From contig NZ_JACSPQ010000001.1 of assembly GCF_014837055.1 (NCBI RefSeq), positions 485,035 to 549,034 on the forward strand: a stretch of DNA of 64,000 nt, in the 5' to 3' direction. The notes below the pieces were generated by a model, which was not told where the DNA came from, did no database searches, and was given only the letters and a program-made list of their open reading frames with translations. Below, piece by piece: positions 10,268 to 18,749 of this stretch. Source of the stretch: Phocaeicola faecium. GTDB lineage: Bacteria > Bacteroidota > Bacteroidia > Bacteroidales > Bacteroidaceae. The first letter of the stretch is position 1, and every line of letters begins with the position of its first letter. Both the position numbers and the translations under genes were made by a program.

Positions 10268-10802
10268 TTGCAATTTGAATTATTTCAACCAATTCTTCGG
10301 CATAGCGGAATGCCGAAGTAACCTTAAAAGTCTCATCAAGTTCGCTGATACACTCCGCAAAGCCCATGTTCTGCATTTCCTGAAGCAGCTTGTTTACTAT
10401 TTCAACATTAGACCCCACACCGTATTTCTTGAACAAACGGTTTGCCTTTTCCTTCAGTTCGATATCCAGACTGATCTGTTCTACCAAATGACTTTTGCGA
10501 AACTGATATCCTGCAGCAAATGACTGATTATAGCATTTCAGAAAATCCAGATAGTCAAGCCATTTTGAAAAGCTGTCCAATTTCTGCTCTATCGTCTGTT
10601 TACCCTCTCCTATTCTTGAAAAATAGAAGTAACCATTACCAGATTCCAGTTGCAGACCTATTTCCTTGAAGTATTCTGTATAATCTTCCAAATTCTCCTC
10701 GATATCCTCATACAGATGACGGACAGAGGTATCTGCACTGTCTACCGAAAGAAACTCTCCCCGGCTTAACCGCTCGTATATTCTTTGAGTATTATTTCGC
10801 AT
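10245..10802 (-). CDS. jetB: JetB, KITE-like subunit of Wadjet
   Basis: A 185-residue acidic protein that matches JetB (DUF4194-like), the small winged-helix (KITE) partner that bridges kleisin and SMC heads. The first 60 residues (LSRGEFLSVDSADTSVRHLY) look like the JetB winged-helix start; a second helical domain follows. It overlaps jetA by 11 nt at its start and jetC at its end, the tight packing typical of jetABCD operons. No catalytic motif is expected or seen. The call depends on size, position and the neighbouring SMC gene. Confidence 0.82.
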   Translation of the reverse strand: MRNNTQRIYERLSRGEFLSVDSADTSVRHLYEDIEENLEDYTEYFKEIGLQLESGNGYFYFSRIGEGKQTIEQKLDSFSKWLDYLDFLKCYNQSFAAGYQFRKSHLVEQISLDIELKEKANRLFKKYGVGSNVEIVNKLLQEMQNMGFAECISELDETFKVTSAFRYAEELVEIIQIANEDEIPE

Positions 10803-11991
10803 AAATTATAGGATATTCAATGTCTTGATAAATTGCATATTCGCCTGTTATCCGGCATTCATCAGGATGCAAGATAACCAGCTGACAGAAGAGGGTAGCA
10901 TGTTCTTCTATGCTACGTTTTACTTTATAGTCATACATCAGAATGAATTCAAACAGATTATAACTTGATGCTAAAAATGCATTCCAGACTTCGGCAGAAT
11001 CCACCTCCTTCAGTTGCCGGATATGTTCTTGCAAGTCTTCCTCTGCCAGAGGCCCGGCTTCCGTTCTGGCTGTTTTCTGTATTCCATTCCGTTCGGCAAT
11101 TCGTCTCAGCAACTTTACTACCTGATCGTTTTCCCTTAGCATTTCTAAAGACAGGCGAATCTTATTGTATTGGCGGGATTCCATCCAAAGAGGATTTCTT
11201 TCTTCCAGAACTTTTACAAGGTTCGTGTCAGTCTTGATAAGCAACTGATCTTGCAGGTACTTCAACTTCCGTATCTTTTTGTAAAGTTGATTTTGCAGGT
11301 CTATCTGATTGATATAGGAAATAATCTGTCTGTCAATTTCCATTAGCGCATGATAGGCTTCTACAAAATCATGTTTCACATCGCTACAGGTCTTTGCCAT
11401 GTGCGGATCATTGGCCATGATGAAAAAGGCGTGTTCATTATCCATCAGTTTTTCACACTCACGTATCATGGCACGAATGCTATGGCTCTTCTCATCCAGA
11501 TTCTCCAGTTTCTTCTTTTTGATGACATAATTGGGTTCCTGCTTATAGGCATTGTCCATATTACGCTTCAAATCCACCACATTCTTCAGGGTCCTGAATC
11601 CGGTCTTCTTTAAAAGTTGCCGCACACTATCCTGATATCCGGCTTTGCGGTTGGGATTCGTCTCTTGCAAGAAATAACCGATATTCTCTTTCAGAGTATT
11701 GATACATTCCTGTACGCTTAATACGCTAATTTCCTCATTGACATTCAGCACTTCCTCAAAGAAGTTCAGATAGTCGCTCTCAATCTCAACCGCATTTCCG
11801 GATTCCACCAGCACACCATAATCAACCAGTTTTCTCAATCTTTGTTCATTTCCTCCGACAAGGTCAATGGCAAGCCCCGACGGAAACTTCATAAGCTTCC
11901 GCTTCTCAAACATCTCGCTTAGCAATCTTTGCTCACGTGAGAGCGTTTTCGTCAGTTCTTCTATACTTCTGAAATGCGTCAGGACATCCAT
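10792..11991 (-). CDS. jetA: JetA, kleisin-like subunit of Wadjet
   Basis: A 399-residue, mostly helical protein in the JetA position; JetA is the kleisin that closes the SMC ring (DUF3375 in type I). The N-terminal 60 residues look like a winged helix (SGLAIDLVGGNEQRLRKLVD), the middle is coiled coil, and the C-terminal end (IYQDIEYPIIYAK) is compact and aromatic. ATG at 11991 lies 4 nt after the stop of the upstream ATPase gene, so the two are almost surely cotranscribed. It overlaps jetB by 11 nt. Its sequence is only partly familiar, so I do not assign a Wadjet subtype. Confidence 0.8.
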   Translation of the reverse strand: MDVLTHFRSIEELTKTLSREQRLLSEMFEKRKLMKFPSGLAIDLVGGNEQRLRKLVDYGVLVESGNAVEIESDYLNFFEEVLNVNEEISVLSVQECINTLKENIGYFLQETNPNRKAGYQDSVRQLLKKTGFRTLKNVVDLKRNMDNAYKQEPNYVIKKKKLENLDEKSHSIRAMIRECEKLMDNEHAFFIMANDPHMAKTCSDVKHDFVEAYHALMEIDRQIISYINQIDLQNQLYKKIRKLKYLQDQLLIKTDTNLVKVLEERNPLWMESRQYNKIRLSLEMLRENDQVVKLLRRIAERNGIQKTARTEAGPLAEEDLQEHIRQLKEVDSAEVWNAFLASSYNLFEFILMYDYKVKRSIEEHATLFCQLVILHPDECRITGEYAIYQDIEYPIIYAK

Positions 11992-11995
11992 ATAT

Positions 11996-13240
11996 TCAAA
12001 ACTCTGTGATTGGCACTACATCTATCCTATAACCATCTTTCTCAATTGTGCGCTTATCATTATAAGTCACAATAACAAGATTATCACACTTTAATTCTCC
12101 GGCACATTCAACAATGCTGTCCATTTCCCGCTTCTCCGTTTTAGGACTGCTCATATCATAACATACCTGGACAAGGCGTAATATGCGTGGTCCTTCACGA
12201 AGGACAAAATCAACTTCTTTATCATTCCGTGAACGATAATAAAACATGGTCTTTTCAACATCATAGCCCCGGCGTATAAGTTCTATGAAAACTTGATTTT
12301 CAAGCAGTCGCCCTAAATTGTCACTCAAGGAAAATGCCTTTGATGCCACAAAACCGTTGTCAACGACATATACTTTCCTTGGGGCTTTTTTCATCAGCTT
12401 AAGCTTATTGTTGTAGCGTGACAAATAATAGAAAAGGTATGGTTCATGGAGATAATCCATATATTTTTTAGTCGTATTGACACTGGAGAAGTCAAGTTCC
12501 GATGTCAATTCATTAGCACTAACAGGATTACAGAAGTTCGAGACAAGATACATGGCCAAGTTATTCAGATCTGTCACATTCCGGACATTATGACGCTTAG
12601 CCACATCTTTCCATATAATGGAATCAAACAACGTGTCAAGATAATTGCGTGTCAATTGGCGTGAAGCGACTACTTCCGGATAACCGCCATTCCTCAAATA
12701 GTCATCTGTCAGCACAAGAGATTCTGTTTTGTGTTCCGGTTTCAGTATATGCAGATCAAGCTTGTTCCAATCGAAAAACTCTTCAAGACTGAAAGGCAAC
12801 ATCTCTACCTGAAGATACTTGCCTGTCAATACTGTAGCCATTTCACTGCTGAGCATTCTGGCATTACTGCCTGTTATTACAAGATTCTTTCCCATCCTAT
12901 ATAATTCACTGACCCACAGATCCCAAGCTTCAAGGTTCTGGACCTCGTCCAACAGGATATATTCATACCCAGGATAGACATCATCCAGCATCCGCATGAC
13001 CAGATTCGCATCCCAAGTTTCCAGCAATTGATAATTATCGAAGTTCAGATATGCGAAATTCTTGTCTCGCAGCATCAATAATGCCTGAGTAGATTTGCCC
13101 ACCCGTCGAGGACCTGTTATCAACTTGATCAGATGGTTGCTCAATAACAAATCTGTATCTTGGATGCTCTTACGTATCAAATACGGACGAGACATCAGTT
13201 CATCACGTTCTTTGCGCTGATTTAGAATGATTGTTTTCAT
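11996..13240 (-). CDS. AAA_14/DUF4143 ATPase leading the Wadjet operon
   Basis: A 414-residue P-loop ATPase with an AAA_14 domain (Walker A GPRRVGKST near residue 43, Walker B YILLDEVQNLE near 100, sensor-like VITGSNAR) and a C-terminal DUF4143 nuclease-like domain (FYYRSRNDKEVDFVLREG, ending in a QVCYD strand instead of the common E-x-K). The family is widespread in Bacteroidales and its function is poorly known. The stop is 4 nt from jetA ATG, so it is the first gene of the Wadjet transcript. The start ATG at 13240 has AGGAG directly before it, very close; an internal Met at 13195 (MSRPYLIRK) is an alternative start. A second member lies at 17.1 kb. Confidence 0.88.
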   Translation of the reverse strand: MKTIILNQRKERDELMSRPYLIRKSIQDTDLLLSNHLIKLITGPRRVGKSTQALLMLRDKNFAYLNFDNYQLLETWDANLVMRMLDDVYPGYEYILLDEVQNLEAWDLWVSELYRMGKNLVITGSNARMLSSEMATVLTGKYLQVEMLPFSLEEFFDWNKLDLHILKPEHKTESLVLTDDYLRNGGYPEVVASRQLTRNYLDTLFDSIIWKDVAKRHNVRNVTDLNNLAMYLVSNFCNPVSANELTSELDFSSVNTTKKYMDYLHEPYLFYYLSRYNNKLKLMKKAPRKVYVVDNGFVASKAFSLSDNLGRLLENQVFIELIRRGYDVEKTMFYYRSRNDKEVDFVLREGPRILRLVQVCYDMSSPKTEKREMDSIVECAGELKCDNLVIVTYNDKRTIEKDGYRIDVVPITEF

Positions 13241-13296
13241 CTCCTATATTATTATTCAAGTGCAATATTACTATTTTTTATTCAAACAGCAATGCA

Positions 13297-13329
13297 TATT
13301 GCATAAAATGTATGCTATTTTATGCAATA
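13297..13329. promoter_or_regulatory. 13-bp palindrome upstream of the ATPase-jetABCD operon
   Basis: TATTGCATAAAAT (13297-13309) and ATTTTATGCAATA (13317-13329) are perfect inverted arms with a 7-nt spacer, centred about 73 bp before the operon start. A TTGAGTAAAA box follows at 13341-13350. The arrangement suggests an operator. I find no clear TAnnTTTG box here, so the promoter itself is not placed. The rest of 13241-13440 is AT-rich with no gene. Confidence 0.5.
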
Positions 13330-13440
13330 CAAAATCATCATTGAGTAAAAATCAAATCATTGAGACCAAGAACTGCCATACTTATTGAAAGAATTACCTT
13401 CTCGTGATATTAATAGTCCGTTAAAAATTCAACATATCGG

Positions 13441-14659
13441 CTAAGCGGCTTCCGCCACAAAGCCAAAGAGTTCTTTGATAAGTTTAGTATTAAAAGTTCT
13501 GTTCGGTTTCAGACCGGACTTACTAAAAATTCTTTTGAGTATATAAACATTACTCAGATAGGCTTTTAGCAGTCCTATGGAAAGCGAGGGATAGTATCGT
13601 TTCCGCATGACCTTTGCGATGTTTATCGGGGCCAGTGAAGCATTGAACCCAAATCGGTCATTAGAGATTTTCACATGCAAAATGCAAGTGAAAAGTCTGC
13701 CTGCAGCTTGATTTAACTGTGCATTGCTTAATTCTTGCCATAACTACGGCACATTTTGCGCAAAAAGAAAGCTGAATTTTCTAATGACCGATTTGGGTTG
13801 AAAGCGAAGTTGAGTTTCTTCAAGTCTCTTGCCTGACAATCATTGAGTCCGGTGAACTGCTTGGAATCCCGAAAGCAAAACTCAATCTGGAATCTTGTAC
13901 GGTAGTATTCGATGATGTCTTTGGCCGACATGTCAAGATCGGTGGAGAAATAGATTTTTGTCCTCCTGATTCCGGATAATGAGCCACGACTTTGATGTTG
14001 CGTTTCATTGCCTTTGAATAGGCCTTGATTGAGTAAGCCTTTCCTCTTTCAATATCGAGAACTTCACAACGCTGAAGGTCGAGTTTCTCAAAATCAATCT
14101 TCTCGCCTTTGATACGCGGCCGTCCCCTCTTGCCCGTGCGGACACCGTCATGTGCATACCACAAGGCGGCATCATCACGCAGGCGGCTGATGACATGGAA
14201 TCCCATCAGGCAGGCTTCACCCACGAACTTCGCCTTTGAGAACCATGCGTCTGCAACGACATAACGTGTTATGCGAAGCAGCTTATCCTTGTATTTGCGG
14301 AGCACGTCAAGATACCAGTCCACAAGGTTGTAATCTTCGCCTTGCTTTTCCAGATACCCCTTGTCCGGTGTCTGTTCCGCACGCAGCGTCATGCAGTCCC
14401 GACTGTCAATGTCGACAATGCCGATACCGAGAATTTCTAAGCCTCGTTTCACCTGAGAAGCGCATCCCGACCAGAACTTGCCGATATAAGGAGTCTTCTT
14501 TCCCGACTTTGAAATGTAGCTCGCGTCTATGGCAATGGCTTTTCTAACGCTTTCTCCAAACCGCTGCCGCATAAGAAAGAGATTGAACTGCATCCAGTCA
14601 AACTCACGTTCAAACAACTGCCGGAAGCGTTGTTCCGAACTGTCCGAGTAACGGCCCAT
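13441..14659 (-). pseudogene. Broken IS4-type transposase interrupted by a MITE
   Basis: Read on the minus strand, a DDE transposase begins at 14659 (MGRYSDSSEQRF; a normal protein would have more residues before this) and continues through Asp in AIAIDASYIS and Asp in YVVADAWFS. Near 13,970 the frame shifts: the same protein carries on in another frame with DIIEYYRTRFQIEFCFRDSK, the C-terminal YREK-like block with catalytic Glu. The gene is then cut by a 150-bp insertion at 13648-13797; its last part resumes as NASLAPINIAKVM and ends GFVAEAA at 13441. So it has at least three lesions: a missing N-terminus, a frameshift and an insertion. Confidence 0.85.
13648..13797. mobile_element. 150-bp MITE-like element inside the IS4 transposase
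   Basis: The ends CCCAAATCGGTCATTAGA (13648-13665) and its exact reverse complement (13780-13797) form 18-bp perfect terminal inverted repeats. The flanking pentamer TTGAA is repeated (13643-13647 and 13798-13802). Removing the element plus one pentamer restores the reading frame: LNFAF joins NASLAP across the junction. It encodes no protein of its own. This is a textbook non-autonomous transposon insertion; the transposase that moved it is not in the window. Confidence 0.82.
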
Positions 14660-15292
14660 TTGGGTTTAAATCACTTCTAGGAATACATGGATTGGTTTTT
14701 CAATAATGTTTCTGTTACATCTCAGTGTGAAGTAACTTGGTTTTCTGATGAAGATAAAAATAGAATCAATAGATTAGTTTTGGATTACTGGGGTTTGAAG
14801 GATAGGATGAAGATTACGAAATTAGAAGAAATAACCCAAACTTGAAAACTTTTAGTATATGTTTGGGACCGTCACCTATAATAAACATATTGACTAGTGG
14901 ATTACCGGGTAATGTTACTCGCCCAATCTATCTTGAATATAATAGCAGAAAAAGATAACTTAACCAGATATGGGCTAATCCTGAGAATAATTATCATATG
15001 CTTCAAAACAATGTATCCATTATAGAGGCATTGTTGGCTATTATTTTACAGACATGTAATGGAACACATGCATAGTGCTGTATCTTTCTATAAATCTGTA
15101 AAACGGAACTCTGTGGTATGGAGAACGAATGCGCAGTCAAAATCGGGGAAATGGTATTTGATATTAAGCAACAAAGCTCTCTCTTTTCTGTAGTAATCAA
15201 TTTTAGAGACTTTCAAACCTAGTATTAGCTGAGACTAAAGTTTCTTTGGGCTATTTTACCACAGTTGGGAGGAGATATAATAATCGTGTTGA
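14660..15292. other. Decayed interval between two broken transposases
   Basis: No intact gene. On the plus strand 14687-14845 reads MDWFFNNVSVTSQCEVTWFS and stops after ITQT. A +1 shift near 14,830 continues as NNPNLKTFSICLGPSP through RPIYLEYNSRKR to a stop at about 14,958, so one gene fragment of unknown family with a frameshift is likely. Its 5' end was probably lost when the transposase arrived. From 14,960 to 15,292 I see only AT-rich sequence. Confidence 0.4.
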
Positions 15293-16177
15293 TTAATGAT
15301 GTATAGTTCTGTTTCGATAAAGCGATGATATCAACTCCGCAGATGCGTCAAGATTGTTTGTCAGGAAGATATATCGTGTACCGTCTTCAGGATTCTCAAC
15401 GATGAGTTTTCTAAGTTCCTCGGGATAATCCTTAGAACTTTTATAAACCGTAAAGCATCCGATTACATCCGAAACTACACCTTCCGGCAATCTTCGTTTC
15501 CAGGTTTTAGGCTTGATCCGTACATTTGTTTTGGCTCGTACAACGAAGAAAGCACCTATACGACTTATCGTATTAAGGTTGCTGAAATCGTTATATCCAC
15601 GGTCGAATATGTAGTGCGCTCCAGATTCGTATGGTATCTCAGGCATAGCCTTTGAATCGTGAATGTTGGCAGGTGTAATGTGCACAAATGCAGGTACTTC
15701 CGCTTCAATATCATAGAGCGTATGCAACTTTATTCCGCCTTTGTGTTTGCGAAATCTAGCCCATTCAAACACCGACAGGCACAGATCAATAGTGGTAGAG
15801 TCAAATGCGTAAACATGACCGTCAAGTTCGAATATTTTATTGATTCTACGCTTGCGGGCCTCGGCAATCATGAATGTTGCATACTCCTCGAAAATACGGT
15901 AATCACGTTGCTCATTAGCCTTACTGAGATTGCTTCGTGTTACAGATTTCCCGATTCCGAGATGGTAGAGTTTCCCAGCGTGTGCTTCCATAGCCACAAC
16001 CAGATCCCGGAGGCTCTCCCGATTGGAAATCTGACCGAACATCATCGTAAGTAGTTGATTCCAACAGGTATAACTCTTGATATATTTGTCGCCTTCATAC
16101 TTCTTTACGAGATAGTTGAAGTGATTGCGATCAAGAAATCGGGTTAATTGAGCAAAAACGAACTTGTCTTTATGCAT
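15293..16177 (-). pseudogene. IS4-family transposase with DUF4372 start, C-terminally truncated
   Basis: A 294-residue minus-strand frame with the DUF4372 N-terminal domain typical of Bacteroidales IS4 transposases (FAQLTRFLDRNHFNYLV) and two of three catalytic acids: Asp in VYAFDSTTIDL and Asp in YIFDRGYNDF. It stops at SSLYRNRTIHH, just where the third catalytic region (YRNRWQVELFFKWLKQ in relatives) should begin. The last 80-100 residues including the catalytic Glu are therefore missing and the protein cannot be active. The truncation point is followed by the decayed interval, suggesting a deletion. Confidence 0.82.
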
Positions 16178-16279
16178 AACGGTCTGATTAATACTTTTAT
16201 AGTAAATTCAAATCCGTTGACTCCCAAAGCACTTATAACAAATTGAATTCCAATAATTGCAAAGAACTTCTATGATTTT

Positions 16280-16453
16280 TTAGTGGACACTAATGAAGAG
16301 CCGCTTCTTTTTCACTTTCCCGGACACTTTTTTCCGTTTTGCTTCACGTTTGCGAGATGCGTCACGTTCGCACTCTCTGCAGCAGTATTTACTTGACATC
16401 TTGGATGCAATAAATTCTTCTCCACGTGTTAAACATTTCTTTAAAATCTTCAT
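16280..16453 (-). CDS. Excisionase-like zinc-finger N-terminal fragment
   Basis: A 57-residue minus-strand frame: RGEEFIASKMSSKYCCREC then a basic tail. The arrangement of Cys and basic residues matches the first 35 residues of the two excisionase-like proteins at 41.5 kb (LFTAHKTTTEYCSHRC) and 53.8 kb (EFEAYTQTARYCSHQC), although the first Cys pair is degraded. The helix-turn-helix repeats that should follow are absent. It is probably the relic of a third integrated element whose integrase was lost. No other gene is visible in 16178-17118. Confidence 0.45.
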   Translation of the reverse strand: MKILKKCLTRGEEFIASKMSSKYCCRECERDASRKREAKRKKVSGKVKKKRLFISVH

Positions 16454-16706
16454 ATTTTTGGCATGTTAAAATCGTCCATTTCCTTTGCAGCAATTTTCAG
16501 GTATTTGCAGGAATTTTCACGAGGTGTCCAACATGTCAATGGGCGCACATTTGTCACTTTTGCAATTTTTGCATGAGGTGCCATATATGTCATTTTTCCA
16601 TTGCCATTTGGTCGCAAAATTTAGGGACAGGAACGATATTTGAGCCAAATTTATCCTTAAAAACTGGTTATAACAAGTTTCAAATGGAAAGTGTTAAAAT
16701 GAAAAA

Positions 16707-16725
16707 AGCCACCAAAACGGTGGCT
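16707..16725. terminator. Bidirectional intrinsic terminator
   Basis: AGCCACC (16707-16713) pairs with GGTGGCT (16719-16725) around the loop AAAAC, with an A-run before and TTTC after. It lies between the excisionase-like fragment and the att-like site. Confidence 0.6.
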
Positions 16726-16767
16726 TTCAAATAGTTAGCAATATATTGTAATATTGTTGATAATCAG

Positions 16768-16782
16768 CTATTTGCCGATGCA
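16768..16782 (-). other. Candidate attachment site: duplicated 3' end of mnmE
   Basis: On the minus strand TGC ATC GGC AAA TAG encodes Cys-Ile-Gly-Lys-stop, exactly the last residues of the resident MnmE at 54139-54153 (TGC ATC GGC AAG TAA). The shared core TTGCCGATGCA (16772-16782) matches 54143-54153 in the same orientation, as expected for attL and attR around elements inserted in the mnmE 3' end. The mnmE/trmE 3' end is a known integration site for genomic islands such as SGI1. The match is short, so this is strong but not certain. Confidence 0.6.
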
Positions 16783-17048
16783 TCAGGCATACATCATTGA
16801 ATATCAGCGGCTATTCATTTTAAAAGGTACAAGTCGTATTCTGACAATTGAACGAAGTCGAAAAGAAAATGTAAGGTGTTTACATTCAATGGCTTTCGCT
16901 CATGGTCTTGTACCGCCTTTTTTCAGTCTTTTTGTGAAATATCCTCTGCCATGTACAAAACATTGATAGACAAAGGATTTCACCGTATATGTTACAGAAC
17001 GCTTGATTACTTCCACAAAGATAATGTTTTTCTTGTAAATCTATGATT

Positions 17049-17109
17049 ATTACTCAAATAAATTTGTTACTTTTGCTGTGAGTAAAAGTTTTCATCGCAT
17101 TGAGTAAAA
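17049..17109 (+). promoter_or_regulatory. TTGAGTAA-type boxes before the DUF4143 gene
   Basis: ATTACTCAAA (17049-17058), TGAGTAAAA (17079-17087) and TTGAGTAAAA (17100-17109) are two direct and one inverted copy of one motif, ending 10 nt before the ATG. The same TTGAGTAAAA occurs upstream of the other DUF4143 gene at 13341-13350. A shared autoregulatory operator is the simplest reading. Confidence 0.4.
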
Positions 17110-17118
17110 TGTAATAGT

Positions 17119-18303
17119 ATGTATAGACGAGCAGAATATCAGTTGATTACAGAACGCTTGAAAGAACCTCGCAGGTTCATTCAAGTCGTTATGGGCGCCC
17201 GGCAGATAGGAAAATCAACGCTGGTCAAACAAGTGCTGAAAGATTTGGATATGCCTTACCAGTTCTTTTCTGCCGACAATGTTCCGGCTACGAACAATGC
17301 ATGGATTTCTGATTGTTGGGCGGCTGTGCGCAGCTTGAAGGAGAGCAAAGGCTGGGGAAGCGTTATTTTTGTAATTGATGAGATACAGAAGATTGCCAAC
17401 TGGAGTGAGGTAGTGAAAAAGGAGTGGGACGATGATACGTTCCATGACCGCGATATTAAAGTTTTGCTTTTAGGGAGCAGTCGTGTGTTATTAGAAAAAG
17501 GTTTGTCTGAATCTCTTGCTGGACGGTTTGAGGAAATACGTATGAGCCATTGGAGCTATCAGGAAATGAAGGAGTGCTTCGGTTTCTCGCTTGACCAATA
17601 TATGTTTTACGGAGGCTATCCCGGTGCTGCCACTTTAATTGGCGATGAAGACCGCTTTAGCCAATACATTCAGTCGGCTATCATCGAGGCGACCATTAAC
17701 AAAGATATTCTGATGGATACGCCGATAAGTAAACCAGCCTTACTTCGGCAAACCTTTGAGCTGGGAGCAGCTTATTCGGGCGAATTGCTTTCATTGAACA
17801 AGATGTTAGGCTCGCTTCAAGATGCAGGGAACACAGTAACATTGGCAGGCTATATCAATCTGTTGGATGAAAGCGGATTGCTTTGTGGGCTTCAGAAATT
17901 CAGCGTGGATATGGCAAGGCGACGTGCCAGTATTCCTAAGTTGCAGGTCTATAACAATGCGTTGAAGATGGTATATAGTCCGTTGACCTTTGAACAGGCG
18001 ATACTCAACCGCAAGGCATGGGGACGAATCTTTGAATCGGGTATCGGTGCCTATCTGGTAAGCCAAGCCTTCGTGCATCGCTTTGAGGTATTCTATTGGC
18101 GTGAACGAGACGATGAAGTCGATTTCGTTTTGCGCAAGAAAGGTTCGGTGGTCGCCATTGAGGTGAAAAGCAATGCGGAGAAACGGACAGAAGGATTGGA
18201 TAAATTCCGCAAACTTTTCAATCCGCAATCGGCGTTTATTGTAGGTGATGGAGGCATCAGTGCGGAAGATTTTCTTTCGATGGATGTGAGGAAACTCTTT
18301 TGA
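17119..18303 (+). CDS. AAA_14/DUF4143 ATPase, second copy
   Basis: A 394-residue P-loop ATPase. Walker A is GARQIGKST near residue 28, Walker B VIFVIDEIQKI near 90, followed by VLLLGSSR. The C-terminal DUF4143 domain ends in a nuclease-like core, VFYWRERDDEVDFVLRKKG then VVAIEVKSN (D, E-x-K), complete here unlike the paralogue at 12-13 kb. It stands alone on the plus strand at the left end of the mobilizable element, just inside the att-like site. Members of this family are common accessory genes in Bacteroidales; no reaction is established. Confidence 0.88.
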   Translation: MYRRAEYQLITERLKEPRRFIQVVMGARQIGKSTLVKQVLKDLDMPYQFFSADNVPATNNAWISDCWAAVRSLKESKGWGSVIFVIDEIQKIANWSEVVKKEWDDDTFHDRDIKVLLLGSSRVLLEKGLSESLAGRFEEIRMSHWSYQEMKECFGFSLDQYMFYGGYPGAATLIGDEDRFSQYIQSAIIEATINKDILMDTPISKPALLRQTFELGAAYSGELLSLNKMLGSLQDAGNTVTLAGYINLLDESGLLCGLQKFSVDMARRRASIPKLQVYNNALKMVYSPLTFEQAILNRKAWGRIFESGIGAYLVSQAFVHRFEVFYWRERDDEVDFVLRKKGSVVAIEVKSNAEKRTEGLDKFRKLFNPQSAFIVGDGGISAEDFLSMDVRKLF

Positions 18304-18418
18304 GGAGGTTAAGCCTTCAAGTCAATGAATTAAGAATAATAAAAAGGAAAAACTATGGATACATTAAGTTTCACGAAAGTAAAATCATTGTTCATCCTAA
18401 CTTTAATACAAAGAGACG

Positions 18419-18694
18419 ATGGACAAAAGAAACAAACTTTGGAGGCGCCAACAAATGGCGCGTGTGTTTAAGGCTCGCATGATTCTTTATGCAGCTTATG
18501 GAACTCCTGTTATCCGTGAGGATGGAAGTATAGACAATCATCCACATTGGTTCAAACTGGCAAAGGACAAATGGGCAAAGGTTTATCAAACCACAGGAAC
18601 TCCGTGTAGCTGCTGGATGTGCAGAGGAGAAAAGTACAATCGTAAAGAATATAAAAAGGAAACTTTGCGCATTATCCGGGAGTCAATGGAGTAG
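18419..18694 (+). CDS. Small basic protein with CSCWMC motif
   Basis: A 91-residue basic protein with the cysteine cluster TPCSCWMCRGEKYNRKEYK near residues 61-79 and an HWFKLAKDKWAKVYQ block before it. The cluster could bind a metal or nucleic acid. I have an impression of similar small proteins in other Bacteroidales but know no function. It follows the DUF4143 gene on the same strand after 115 nt and is convergent with the minus-strand train that ends at 18750. Confidence 0.65.
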   Translation: MDKRNKLWRRQQMARVFKARMILYAAYGTPVIREDGSIDNHPHWFKLAKDKWAKVYQTTGTPCSCWMCRGEKYNRKEYKKETLRIIRESME

Positions 18695-18749
18695 AAATTG
18701 GGAAAGCCATTCTTTGTGTATCTAAGCAGGGAATGGTTTTCTTTTTTAG

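Noticed and set aside
13820-14659. An intact 279-residue transposase
   Set aside because: The last 50 residues are out of frame; the true C-terminus continues in another frame and is cut by the MITE.
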